A stretch of DNA of 16,038 nucleotides from PVC group bacterium (GCA_003565095.1 PXDI01000281.1:1-16038), one strand, 5' to 3'. Shown: positions 1 through 7,785, numbered from the stretch's first letter. The notes: a model not told the origin generated them from the sequence alone. Numbers and translations are program-made.

Positions 1-9
1 CTGGATTTG

Positions 10-54
10 CGTTTTCGATAGTGTGTCTTCATGCGCATCACTATCACCGAAACG
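10..54. repeat. Imperfect inverted repeat downstream of lgt
   Basis: A perfect 7-bp stem, GATAGTG (17-23) with CACTATC (39-45), encloses a 15-nt loop. It is flanked by further complementary bases, CGTTT at 10-14 and AAACG at 50-54. It lies just past the lgt stop in the direction of lgt transcription. It could help end the adk-lgt transcript, but no T-run follows the stem on the minus strand, so it is not a textbook intrinsic terminator. Nothing else is recognisable in bases 1-76. Confidence 0.35.
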
Positions 55-76
55 GTTATAGGTGTCAAGCTTTTTT

Positions 77-997
77 TTAACCCTTTGGTGCGCTTTTCCC
101 AGCTTCGCTAAGGATTCGGGCGGAAATTGTCCTGTTACTGCCGCGGTTGCGGCTAAGCAGCGGCCACCAGAGCAGCCCCAGGCCGCCAATAACCATAAAA
201 ACGGAATATATCTGGCCACGGGTCATCCAGCCCAGATAAATCCATTCCGGCCGGTCTGGTTCGCGAAAAAACTCCACCCCTATCCGGAAAAGTCCGTAAA
301 GCAGCAGAAACATTGCGCTCATGCGGCCATCCACCTTGCTCCAGCCTGTTTTGCGGATCAACCATAACAACGCAAACAATACAAAGCCCTCGCCCATCGC
401 CTCGTATAACTGGGAGGGGTGCCGCGGATGAAGCAGTCCGGCCTGCCAGGCAGCATAAACGGAAAGTTCATCCGCCTGCTGCGGCGGAAGCCCCGCCTCT
501 CCGGGAAAAATCACCGCCCATGGAACTGAGGTAATCCGCCCCCACAATTCCCCGTTAATAAAATTCGCCACCCGGCCAAAACCGATGCCCAGCGGGACCA
601 CCGTCGCCATATTGTCCATTAAATTCCAAAACGGATAAACGTTCTTGCGGGCGTAAATAATTATGACCAGCAAAACCCCGAGCATTCCGCCATGACTGGA
701 CATGCCGCCTTCCCACACTCGCAAAAGCACCAACGGATCACGGATGAATTCATCAGGGATATAGAAGAGGATATAGCCGACACGTGCTCCAATAAGCACC
801 CCGAATACGGCGACAAACACAATGAAATTGTAGACTTCGCCGACCGCCAGAACGCAAATTTCACGACGTGAAAGCACCGCCAGCAGCAGTCCGGCGGCGA
901 GAAACGCCAGCAGATATGCCATCCCGTACCAGCGGATTTGCAACACGCCGAAAAGGTCCAGCATCACCGGATCGAGCCGGTGAACGAAATATGGCAT
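77..997 (-). CDS. lgt: Prolipoprotein diacylglyceryl transferase (Lgt)
   Basis: This inner-membrane enzyme transfers diacylglycerol from phosphatidylglycerol to the lipobox cysteine of prolipoproteins, the first step of lipoprotein maturation. The 306-residue product has several hydrophobic spans and the family landmarks in order: RWYGMAY (22-28), SHGGM with His102, the Lgt signature GRVANFINGELWGR starting at 141 (Arg142 and Asn145 correspond to E. coli R143 and N146), HPRHPSQLYEA near 190-200, and FRIGVEFFREP near 237-247 with Arg238 and Glu242 in the positions of the conserved Arg/Glu. The ATG at 997 is chosen because the protein then begins like other Lgt proteins (MPYFVHRLDPV). A TTG at 1036 would add 13 residues and overlap the adk stop as TTGA; it cannot be excluded. 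The gene lies immediately downstream of adk on the same strand, probably cotranscribed. Confidence 0.95.
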   Translation of the reverse strand: MPYFVHRLDPVMLDLFGVLQIRWYGMAYLLAFLAAGLLLAVLSRREICVLAVGEVYNFIVFVAVFGVLIGARVGYILFYIPDEFIRDPLVLLRVWEGGMSSHGGMLGVLLVIIIYARKNVYPFWNLMDNMATVVPLGIGFGRVANFINGELWGRITSVPWAVIFPGEAGLPPQQADELSVYAAWQAGLLHPRHPSQLYEAMGEGFVLFALLWLIRKTGWSKVDGRMSAMFLLLYGLFRIGVEFFREPDRPEWIYLGWMTRGQIYSVFMVIGGLGLLWWPLLSRNRGSNRTISARILSEAGKSAPKG

Positions 998-1032
998 ACC
1001 GGTTTCCAAGACAGTTCCAGAGGCGGCGGCGC

Positions 1033-1668
1033 TCAACCCTGTGAACCTGTAGCAGCCAGTGTATCGCTGATCATGCCTTCCAACGGCTGGGCAGCGTCAA
1101 TGTCACTCAACAGCCCGCGCTGACGATAAAAATCGATCAGCGGCTCGGTCTGCTTACGGTATACCACCAGACGGTTGCGGATTGCTTCCGGCTTGTCGTC
1201 ATCGCGCTGATAAAGGTCATCCGGGTTCACATCCGGACCCGGCTGAGGAACCCCATCGGAATTTATGCTGTAAATGGCACCGCTGCTCCGATGCACCCGC
1301 CGACCCGAAAGCCGATGAATAATCACGTCATCAGGCAGGTTGAAATTAATCACCCGGTCCACAGGCACTTCAGCCTTTTCCAATGCCTCGGCCTGCGGAA
1401 TGGTACGAGGGAATCCGTCCATGATCGCCCCGCGCTCACAATCCGGCCGGGCAATGCGCTCTTTTAGAAGAGCGATAACAAGATCATCCGGCACCAACTC
1501 ACCGGCATCCATATAACCCTTGGCTTTAACCCCCAGTTCCGAACCGGCACGAACCGCCGCACGCAACAAATCGCCCGTTGAAATCTGCACCACTCCCAGC
1601 TTTTCCGTAACCTGCTGAGCCACTGTACCTTTGCCCGCACCCGGCGGACCGAGAAATATCAGATTCAT
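1033..1668 (-). CDS. adk: Adenylate kinase
   Basis: Cytoplasmic nucleotide kinase that interconverts ATP + AMP and 2 ADP. The 211-residue product shows the P-loop GPPGAGKGT (7-15), the AMP-binding STGDLLR stretch (30-36), the family signature DGFPRT (84-89), and a long LID domain (about 121-158) beginning GRRVHRSSG. This makes it the long-form enzyme. The LID lacks the four Cys/His/Asp ligands of zinc-binding adenylate kinases and resembles the E. coli type. The ATG at 1668 is preceded by GGAGG at good spacing. The frame is open 50 residues further upstream, but that stretch has no adenylate-kinase character and runs into mtnA. It lies upstream of lgt and divergent from mtnA. Confidence 0.96.
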   Translation of the reverse strand: MNLIFLGPPGAGKGTVAQQVTEKLGVVQISTGDLLRAAVRAGSELGVKAKGYMDAGELVPDDLVIALLKERIARPDCERGAIMDGFPRTIPQAEALEKAEVPVDRVINFNLPDDVIIHRLSGRRVHRSSGAIYSINSDGVPQPGPDVNPDDLYQRDDDKPEAIRNRLVVYRKQTEPLIDFYRQRGLLSDIDAAQPLEGMISDTLAATGSQG

Positions 1669-1685
1669 ACCTGCCTCCATGATTA

Positions 1686-1697
1686 TGCAAATTTGCA
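1686..1697. promoter_or_regulatory. 12-bp perfect palindrome in the adk/mtnA divergent region
   Basis: TGCAAATTTGCA is a perfect self-complementary 12-mer lying 17 bp upstream of the adk start and in the presumed promoter region of mtnA. Its position between two divergent genes would suit a dimeric regulator. A plus-strand -35-like TTGCAC (1693-1698) overlaps it, followed after 16 bp by a weak -10-like AAGAAT (1715-1720). The sites are seen directly; regulatory function is inferred. Confidence 0.3.
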
Positions 1698-1754
1698 CTT
1701 CACAAACATCTTTAAAGAATGTTACACACAAGCAGCGACAGGCAAAGAAAAAAA

Positions 1755-1760
1755 AAGGTG
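1755..1760 (+). promoter_or_regulatory. Ribosome-binding site that sets the TTG start of mtnA
   Basis: AAGGTG follows an A-rich run and ends 5 nt before the TTG at 1766. Upstream in-frame ATG codons (1631, 1679, 1685) have no comparable site and would add residues unlike the family. Confidence 0.55.
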
Positions 1761-1765
1761 CTAAT

Positions 1766-2842
1766 TTGACTAATTCTGAAACAGAACCATTACGACCGGT
1801 GGTATGGCATGCGCACAATCCCCCGCAACGGGTTCCCGGTACAGTACGCTACCTTGATCAAACCAGATTACCCGGTGAGGTTGTTTATATTGAGACAGAC
1901 CAGCTTGATGAACTTTGCCGGGCAATCCGTGAATTGCAGGTGCGCGGAGCCCCGGCCATCGGCATAACCGCGGCAATGGCATTGGCCGCCAACCTCCAGC
2001 ACGGCCCTGATGAAACCGCAGAATTGATGCAGCAGCTTGAGTTATCGGCGGAAAAACTGGCGGCAACGCGGCCCACTGCGGTAAACCTGTTCTGGGCGCT
2101 GGAAAGAATGCGGCGACGGGGGAAAGAGTGCCGGCTGCTGCCGCCGGAAAGTTTCAAGGAGGAACTTGCTTTGGAGGCATGCAGAATCCGTGATGAAGAT
2201 GCCGCGACCTGTGTGGCAATCGGCCGCCATGGCGCAGCATTACTGAAGGACGGAGACACTGTTTTAACCCACTGCAATGCCGGCGCATTGGCCACCGCCG
2301 AGACCGGGACAGCACTGGCGCCGGTTTATCAGGCGCATACCGACGGCAAGCGTATTGCTGTGATTGCCGATGAAACCCGCCCGTTGCTGCAGGGAGCACG
2401 CCTGACGGCATGGGAATTGATACGCGGCGACATCGAGGTAACGCTGATATGCGACAATATGGCCGCGCAGGTAATGCGCGAAGGGCGCGTTAATGCCGTA
2501 TTTACCGGTGCCGACCGGATTGCCGCCAACGGAGACACTGCAAACAAAATCGGCACATACGGTCTTGCGCTGCTTGCAAACGCCCATAAAGTGCCGTTCT
2601 ACATCTGCGCCCCTTTTAGCACGATTGACATGCAAACTCCGGATGGGTCTCAAATTCCCATCGAGCAAAGGGCCCCGGAGGAAGTAACCGCTTTTGCCGG
2701 AGCCAGAACAGCGCCGGAAGGCGTTAAGGTTTATAACCCGGCATTTGATGTGACTCCCGCCGCACTTATTTCCGCCATTGTTACCGAACACGGCATCATT
2801 CGGGGAGATTTAAAATCAGGCATTGCGGCGGCCCGGCAATAA
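1766..2842 (+). CDS. mtnA: Methylthioribose-1-phosphate isomerase
   Basis: Enzyme of the methionine salvage pathway that converts 5-methylthioribose-1-phosphate to methylthioribulose-1-phosphate; it is a member of the eIF2B-alpha-like family. Starting at TTG 1766 the product has 358 residues, close to the usual family length. Landmarks are VRGAPAIGITAA (59-70, phosphate-binding region), LTHCNAGALAT with the catalytic-type Cys170, DETRPLLQGARLTAWEL (202-218), FTGADRIAANGD with the catalytic-type Asp250, and APFSTID (282-288). Cys170 and Asp250 correspond to the Cys/Asp pair described for B. subtilis MtnA. An ATG at 1679 or 1685 would give a lysine-rich extension with no family match. No other methionine-salvage gene is visible nearby. 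The gene ends only 2 nt from the stop of the convergent kinase gene, with no hairpin terminator between them. Confidence 0.93.
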   Translation: MTNSETEPLRPVVWHAHNPPQRVPGTVRYLDQTRLPGEVVYIETDQLDELCRAIRELQVRGAPAIGITAAMALAANLQHGPDETAELMQQLELSAEKLAATRPTAVNLFWALERMRRRGKECRLLPPESFKEELALEACRIRDEDAATCVAIGRHGAALLKDGDTVLTHCNAGALATAETGTALAPVYQAHTDGKRIAVIADETRPLLQGARLTAWELIRGDIEVTLICDNMAAQVMREGRVNAVFTGADRIAANGDTANKIGTYGLALLANAHKVPFYICAPFSTIDMQTPDGSQIPIEQRAPEEVTAFAGARTAPEGVKVYNPAFDVTPAALISAIVTEHGIIRGDLKSGIAAARQ

Positions 2843-2844
2843 AC

Positions 2845-5800
2845 TTAACGGACCCATTCAGCGCCGTTGACAACCCGCAGGTTACGCATACTGCGCAGAA
2901 CCTGCCGAACCTCAGGATCGCGGGGATTATCAATCGTAAGCCGTTCAATCGGCAAACGGGCCAGCACACTATAGTCTGATACACGGGTACCGCGGCAGGA
3001 CAAGACCGTCAAAGGCATCCCGGCCAGCGGAGACAAATCGCGCACCGGCACATTACTGATATCAAGCGAAGTCAGTTCCAGTCCCGACAATGGCGACAGA
3101 TCCCTTACCCGCGTGTTTGCAAGATTAAGGCTTTTTAGCGGCAAGCGTGACAAGGGGCCTAAATCAACAATTCTGGAATGCGACAGATCAATATCCTGTA
3201 ACGGCAGCTTGGCAAGCACCGTAAAATCTCCAACAAGCGTCTTATGCAGGTTCAGCCTACTCAACGGCATATCGCCCAGCACTGATATGTCATTTACCGC
3301 AGTCTCTTTCAAAGATAAATTGTTTAACTGTTTTCCCCGCAATACCGACAAATCCCTGATCTGTGTTTCGTCCAAAGTAAGGTTCTCCAATGGCAGATCC
3401 TGCAGTATAGAAAAATCAAAAACCCTGGTACGGGCAATATTCAAGTGGCGTACCGGCATCCCGCGCAACACAGACAAGTCTCTCAGTTGGCTGTCGGCAG
3501 CCTCGAAATGCGTCAGTGCCCGCCCGGCAATCACCCGGAAATCAAAAACCGCTGTATTGCTCAGATCAAGCCTGGTAAGCGGCATTTCTCTTAAAACCGC
3601 TATATCACGCACGGAGGTTCCGCGCAGCAGCAGAACTTCCAGCGGGGAATTCCGCAGCGGGGTTATGTCGACCACCTGTGAATGCGATGCATTAAACTCC
3701 TCCAGCGGCATTCCTGCCAACGGGGCTAAATCCCGCACCGCGGTATTGTTGACACATAACACTGTAAGGCGCATACCTTGCAAAGGTGACAAATCACGCA
3801 ACGGAGCCACCGGACGGTCACGCCAGATATGATTGGGGTGAACTCCTGCACAAACCAGTTCCTCCATCCCCTCAAGCCGCGCTAACGCCTCAATGTTTGA
3901 AAGCCTGGGAGTAACAACTTCAACCCGCACCGGCTTTGCTGTTTCAGTTTCCCGCATGATCCGCACATCAGTAATCATGAGTTGCGGGTTTTTCGCAACC
4001 ATTTCACTCAATACCGGCTGATTCATTGCGGCATGTTCGGCTAAATCGGCTCTAAGCACCCGGCGGGCCTCCCGCCCCCGGCGACGCGGCCGATCCGCCA
4101 CGGGTGCAGCTTCAGCCGGTTGAGCTTCCGCAACAACCGCCCGGCGTAATTCACGCAAAACCCCGGCCGCTTCAGCCGCCGTTTCAGTATTTGCAAAGTC
4201 TTCCTCAAAGCCATCGGCCATTTGCACTGTATCAATTGTCAGACTGCCGCCGTCACGTGCTGCACGCAACGCCCGTGCCCAGTCAGAATACGAACCCTCT
4301 TTATCAATAACCACTCCAGCCCCTGAAATACCGCTGTACAAATATGTCCGCGCCGCAGTCTCCCGGCCTTCATCACGCCGCAGCAATATCTCTTCCAGCA
4401 GCAATCCGGAAAACGGTTCAGGAAACGCGGCAAGCCGCCGTTCAAGCTCACTTTTATCAGCATAATGCCAGCTATTCAGTATGTGCATCAGCGCCACGGC
4501 CGGATCATCTTCGCGACCGGCCCGTCGCAAATACTCTCCCTGCGACAAATCATTAATGCTGAAACGCACATCACGGGCCGCAATATGTCCGCCTACCACA
4601 ACCCGGTATTCGGCGATCACCGTCCCCGACTGAAAATCAACATCGGAAATCACCACCTTGCGGACACCGGTACGGGTACTGACATCTATCTCACGTCCGC
4701 GTTCCGCGGTGAATGATTCTAAAACCGCCCGGTCCAGATCTGATGCACGTTCCAGGATCGTCTTGACATCGTAGAAAACCATCCGGCTGTCACTGTCTAT
4801 ATTGTCATTTTCCGCCAGTCCGGCAGCCACTGCAACAGCCGGACCGCAGCCCTGTTCCAACAGTGCCCGGCAAAGTTTTTTCCATTCGCCGGCCACGATC
4901 TGCCGCCGTGATTCAGCCTCCACCCGGCGGCCCGCCGCAAGAGCATCCCTGCGCAGATTTATCTGTGCGATCTGATCCATTCTCAACTGCACAGATTCCG
5001 AGGTGAAAGGACCATCATAACCTTCGAAAACATCCTGTGCCGATTGGAAATCACCGCTTTCTTCATATTCAGCAGCCCGCCGTCGCAGATTATCAACGAC
5101 GCGCTTGATTTCGTTCATTTTCAAGCCCGCAATACGCTGCATTTCACGGCGGGCCAACCCGGCATAGCGCGTATCTGCATAGTTGGAGACAACATCACGT
5201 AAACGCCGTATGGCTTCGTCATATTCTGACGGATTCTGCCTGAACCATGCCAGCGTCTCATCATAAATCCGCCGGGCTTCATCGTCGGGGGTAAGCTGCA
5301 CTCCGGCTGAAACAACAGCATCTCCCTCGGGTTCAAAAACAACTGCAGGATCAACAGTATGCCCCGGCCCGGCTCGGAACAAAAGCGCAACAACCGCTAT
5401 AACGATGCCCGCCGCGAGCAAGACAATTACCGGCAACGGGCTGCTTTTGGGGCTCTTGCCATATGTGCGCTGAATCAGTTCATCCGCATGCCGGTGTCCC
5501 GCCGCGCTGGTCCGCTGCTCACTGCGCTGCATTGTGCTGCTGCCCGGCGGAGGAAGGCGTGTGGGCATCCTGCCATGCTGCACACGGTGAATATCACTGA
5601 TGACTTCATGCCAGTCGGCCTGGCGCAGTTCACGGTCTTTTGCCATCATTTTTTCAAGCAGGGCACACATCGGCTTACTGACACCGTCAACAAGATCCAT
5701 TGCGTCCGGCAGGGTATCGTGAACATGTTTTTCAAGAATAGCCTCGTCATCGACTCCCGCAAAAGGGAGCTTGCCGGTAATCAGATGGTAAAGCATACAG

Positions 5801-6396
5801 CCCAGCGCATAGATATCGGTACGGCAGTCAAGATCGGCTTGTCCAGTGGCCTGCTCGGGCGACATATAGGCCGGGGTGCCCAGCACCTCATCATCAGCTT
5901 CTGAACTGGACCGCAGTACATTGATGGTTCTTGCCAGACCGAGATCGGCGACCTTGACGGTGCCGTCACCATCAATCATGACATTGTCCGGCTTTATATC
6001 GCAGTGGACAATGCGCTCGTTATCCCAGGCGTGGGCCAGTCCGTCAGCCACACACTCAGCCACCAGCAGCGCATCCTTTTCGGTCAAGTGACCCTTCCGC
6101 CGCTGCCAGTCACCAACGGTATAGCCGTCAATGAATTCCATAACAAAGAAATACTGCCCTTCGGCAAAGTTGGCGTCATAAACCTGAATAATAGCCGGGT
6201 GCTTTAGTTTGGCGGCGGCGCACGCCTCGGTTTGAAAACGGTCCACATCGGCTGAGTCATGCGCCCATTGCGCCTGTAAAACCTTTATGGCTACCAGACG
6301 GTCAAGTGATATCTGCCGGGCTTTCCAGACGGTAGCCATCCCGCCCTGCCCCACTTTGCACTCCACCTCAAAACCTTGTATTTCCGGTGCACTCAT
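2845..6396 (-). CDS. Membrane-anchored Ser/Thr protein kinase with C-terminal leucine-rich repeats
   Basis: A 1183-residue Hanks-type kinase fused to an extracytoplasmic sensor-like region. The kinase domain (about 7-275) has the glycine loop GQGGMATVW (16-24), VAIKVL with Lys38, catalytic loop HCDIKPDN (131-138, Asp133, Asn138), DLG (151-153) in place of DFG, and GTPAYMSPEQA (173-183). The residue before the catalytic Asp is Cys, so this is a non-RD kinase. A Pro/Ser-rich linker leads to one membrane span (about 321-341). Residues 371-480 are helical and TPR-like. Residues 481-860 are not recognised and include a Pro/Arg-rich stretch near 755-780. Residues 867-1160 form fourteen LRR units. 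The N-terminal kinase should be cytoplasmic and the LRRs periplasmic. Its ATG overlaps the stop of the upstream cysteine-rich gene as ATGA, implying translational coupling. The substrate and signal are unknown. Confidence 0.92.
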   Translation of the reverse strand: MSAPEIQGFEVECKVGQGGMATVWKARQISLDRLVAIKVLQAQWAHDSADVDRFQTEACAAAKLKHPAIIQVYDANFAEGQYFFVMEFIDGYTVGDWQRRKGHLTEKDALLVAECVADGLAHAWDNERIVHCDIKPDNVMIDGDGTVKVADLGLARTINVLRSSSEADDEVLGTPAYMSPEQATGQADLDCRTDIYALGCMLYHLITGKLPFAGVDDEAILEKHVHDTLPDAMDLVDGVSKPMCALLEKMMAKDRELRQADWHEVISDIHRVQHGRMPTRLPPPGSSTMQRSEQRTSAAGHRHADELIQRTYGKSPKSSPLPVIVLLAAGIVIAVVALLFRAGPGHTVDPAVVFEPEGDAVVSAGVQLTPDDEARRIYDETLAWFRQNPSEYDEAIRRLRDVVSNYADTRYAGLARREMQRIAGLKMNEIKRVVDNLRRRAAEYEESGDFQSAQDVFEGYDGPFTSESVQLRMDQIAQINLRRDALAAGRRVEAESRRQIVAGEWKKLCRALLEQGCGPAVAVAAGLAENDNIDSDSRMVFYDVKTILERASDLDRAVLESFTAERGREIDVSTRTGVRKVVISDVDFQSGTVIAEYRVVVGGHIAARDVRFSINDLSQGEYLRRAGREDDPAVALMHILNSWHYADKSELERRLAAFPEPFSGLLLEEILLRRDEGRETAARTYLYSGISGAGVVIDKEGSYSDWARALRAARDGGSLTIDTVQMADGFEEDFANTETAAEAAGVLRELRRAVVAEAQPAEAAPVADRPRRRGREARRVLRADLAEHAAMNQPVLSEMVAKNPQLMITDVRIMRETETAKPVRVEVVTPRLSNIEALARLEGMEELVCAGVHPNHIWRDRPVAPLRDLSPLQGMRLTVLCVNNTAVRDLAPLAGMPLEEFNASHSQVVDITPLRNSPLEVLLLRGTSVRDIAVLREMPLTRLDLSNTAVFDFRVIAGRALTHFEAADSQLRDLSVLRGMPVRHLNIARTRVFDFSILQDLPLENLTLDETQIRDLSVLRGKQLNNLSLKETAVNDISVLGDMPLSRLNLHKTLVGDFTVLAKLPLQDIDLSHSRIVDLGPLSRLPLKSLNLANTRVRDLSPLSGLELTSLDISNVPVRDLSPLAGMPLTVLSCRGTRVSDYSVLARLPIERLTIDNPRDPEVRQVLRSMRNLRVVNGAEWVR
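2917..3798 (-). repeat. Fourteen in-phase 63-nt (21-residue) leucine-rich repeat units
   Basis: Within the kinase gene the core Asp recurs at residues 868, 889, 910, 931, 952, 973, 994, 1015, 1036, 1057, 1078, 1099, 1120 and 1141, exactly 21 apart each time. The consensus is approximately R-D-L-S-V-L-x-x-M-P-L-x-x-L-x-L-x-x-T-x-V. The spacing is perfectly regular with no insertion or deletion, although the units differ clearly in sequence. This resembles internalin-like and other bacterial LRR solenoids. Confidence 0.9.
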
Positions 6397-7517
6397 CTAC
6401 TGCGCCCATCTCCCTGACAAGTATTACACAAACTGAGCTTCTCTCCACGGCAAGCATCGCATGGAGCGCCGCGTACTTCTCCGCTGCCGCGGCAGCGGGC
6501 ACAATCGGCAATGCCGGCTCCGTCACAGCGACGGCATAACGGCCTCTGTCCGGAACCATTGCAAGCTGTGCATTCAATACCGCCCACACCGTTGCAAGCC
6601 CCGCAAACCAATGTGCCCGCCCCCTGACACAATGCACAGCGCCGCCTGTTGACCAACGGTTGACCAGTCAACTGACCGCCGCCGCGCACCTCAATCCAGC
6701 CATCCCGGCAGCCGCGTTCAGTACATGGAATCCGTCCACTTCCATCACAGGTCCGGCAATCATCCGCACCAACCCCATCACAGCGTGTGCACGGTGCCGC
6801 CACACTGGTTCTCAACAACGCGGTATCACGTGACCCCAGATCCTGTATTATGCTTTCCGGCACCCATGCCTGACCGGAAATCTGCCGCAAACGCCCCTGT
6901 TGAATGATCGCATACTGCCGCACAGCTTCCGTACGCTGCCGGCGACGCTCTGAATATCTAGCCGGACGCATCAAATAACCGCGACCGGCGCAATCCTGAC
7001 ACACCGAGCCATGCACTTCAACTCTGCTTACATCACCACGCAAACCGACCGAGTCCATGAAGCGCTTACCGGTGCCATTACATGTGCGGCAATTCTCCTG
7101 GATGCTGCTTCCGGTACGCCGCGCCTGCTCAATTTTTTCAGGCAGAGTCGCGGCAACCTCGGCAGCCGGCATTCCGGCAACTCGCGCCAACCCCAATGCA
7201 TTCCGCCAGAACAGATAAGCCATAGCAGCATTCCCCGCCTGCCATGCGGCATCCCCATCCTGTATGTCCTGCCGCAGCGCCACCATCAAAACCCCGGCCG
7301 TTTCAGATTTTTCAGCAGGCAATTCCGCGTCATCGTTCGGAGCAACATCCTGCAACACCTGCGCCGGACGCTCAAGCGCAGCGCCGCAGTGTGTGCAAAC
7401 CTGCACATCGACCGTCTGCTCGTAACCGCATGCTCCGCAAATAAGTAATTCCCCGGCATTCAGCCGCATGCATACACATACGAGCAGAAAGCAGGCCATT
7501 ATACCGGTTTTTTTCAT
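6393..7517 (-). CDS. Exported cysteine-rich protein with zinc ribbon and DnaJ-type CxxCxGxG modules
   Basis: The 374-residue product starts with a signal-peptide-like N-terminus (MKKTGIMACFLLVCVCMRLNA, no clear lipobox). A zinc ribbon follows, CGAC (27-30) and CTHC (41-44), then a helical region (about 70-135). After that come ten CxxCxGxG motifs beginning at residues 143, 173, 243, 254, 294, 305, 316, 328, 339 and 364, plus two degenerate ones at 265 and 353. DnaJ proteins normally have four such motifs. No J domain (no HPD) or DnaJ C-terminal substrate domain is seen. By analogy with DnaJ it may bind zinc and protein partners; its function is not known. GGGAG lies 10 nt before the ATG at 7517. 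It is the first gene of an operon with the kinase (4-nt overlap), and it is divergent from the prepilin operon. Confidence 0.85.
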   Translation of the reverse strand: MKKTGIMACFLLVCVCMRLNAGELLICGACGYEQTVDVQVCTHCGAALERPAQVLQDVAPNDDAELPAEKSETAGVLMVALRQDIQDGDAAWQAGNAAMAYLFWRNALGLARVAGMPAAEVAATLPEKIEQARRTGSSIQENCRTCNGTGKRFMDSVGLRGDVSRVEVHGSVCQDCAGRGYLMRPARYSERRRQRTEAVRQYAIIQQGRLRQISGQAWVPESIIQDLGSRDTALLRTSVAAPCTRCDGVGADDCRTCDGSGRIPCTERGCRDGWIEVRGGGQLTGQPLVNRRRCALCQGAGTLVCGACNGVGGIECTACNGSGQRPLCRRCDGAGIADCARCRGSGEVRGAPCDACRGEKLSLCNTCQGDGRSR

Positions 7518-7551
7518 TTACAATAAACTCCCGTCTTATTCGTTTATTGCA

Positions 7552-7557
7552 TATAAT
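7552..7557 (+). promoter_or_regulatory. Candidate -10 box for the prepilin operon
   Basis: TATAAT is an exact -10 hexamer 45 bp before the first ATG of the plus-strand operon. A TG pair sits 2 bp upstream of it (TGCATATAAT), close to an extended -10. No good -35 is seen at 16-18 bp. It overlaps the candidate minus-strand -10, so the two promoters could compete. Confidence 0.35.
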
Positions 7558-7582
7558 TAAAGTATTTGCAGCCGGTGGTCAA
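7554..7582 (-). promoter_or_regulatory. Candidate promoter for the cysteine-rich protein/kinase operon
   Basis: Read on the minus strand, TTGACC (7582-7577) is separated by exactly 17 bp from TAATTA (7559-7554). The -35 is strong and the -10 is weak. A start near 7547 would give a leader of about 30 nt containing the GGGAG ribosome-binding site. Inferred from consensus only. Confidence 0.35.
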
Positions 7583-7602
7583 GATTGGTATGCTTCTGTT
7601 GT

Positions 7603-7785
7603 ATGAAAAGATTGTTTGAACAAATTACAAATAGCCGCAAAAGCCGCTGTGCTCAGGCCATGATTGAATATGTGGTGCTCGCAGGAATGCTGACCGCCTG
7701 TATAGCGATGTTTGCGGTTTTTCTGGTGGCTTTCAAAGAACACGGCGGCAGAGTGCTGGATCTGGTGGCCGCCGACTATCCATAA
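7603..7785 (+). CDS. Small Flp/Tad-type prepilin-like protein
   Basis: A 60-residue protein with a basic leader (MKRLFEQITNSRKSRCA), then QAMIEY and a single hydrophobic helix (about 23-44). This is the architecture of type IVb (Flp) prepilins cleaved by a TadV/PilD-like peptidase. The conserved Glu at +5 (Glu22) is present, but the residue before the predicted cut is Ala17 rather than the usual Gly. The tail is short (KEHGGRVLDLVAADYP). The ATG at 7603 is chosen; an in-frame TTG at 7585 would only add six residues. The ribosome-binding site is weak. It is the first gene of the plus-strand operon. It could be a minor pilin or pseudopilin; its function is inferred from architecture alone. Confidence 0.75.
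   Translation: MKRLFEQITNSRKSRCAQAMIEYVVLAGMLTACIAMFAVFLVAFKEHGGRVLDLVAADYP

Noticed and set aside
10..54. Intrinsic terminator of the adk-lgt operon
   Set aside because: The hairpin is real, but no T-run follows it on the minus strand, so it is listed only as an inverted repeat.
1669..1818. A 50-residue N-terminal extension of adenylate kinase
   Set aside because: Adenylate kinases begin directly before the P-loop. The extension is Cys/Phe-rich, overlaps mtnA, and the internal ATG has a good ribosome-binding site.
2917..3798. CRISPR or tandem DNA array suggested by the 63-nt periodicity
   Set aside because: The units are coding, divergent in sequence and in one open frame. The period is that of protein repeats.
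3113..3832. A 239-residue plus-strand reading frame opposite the LRR region
   Set aside because: It is antisense to the kinase LRR array. Its internal repetitiveness (Ser/Lys/Thr units) is the complement of the 63-nt period, and it has no domain character.
5359..5904. A 181-residue plus-strand reading frame
   Set aside because: It is antisense to the kinase domain and linker, which show clear family motifs. No start signal or known motif supports it.
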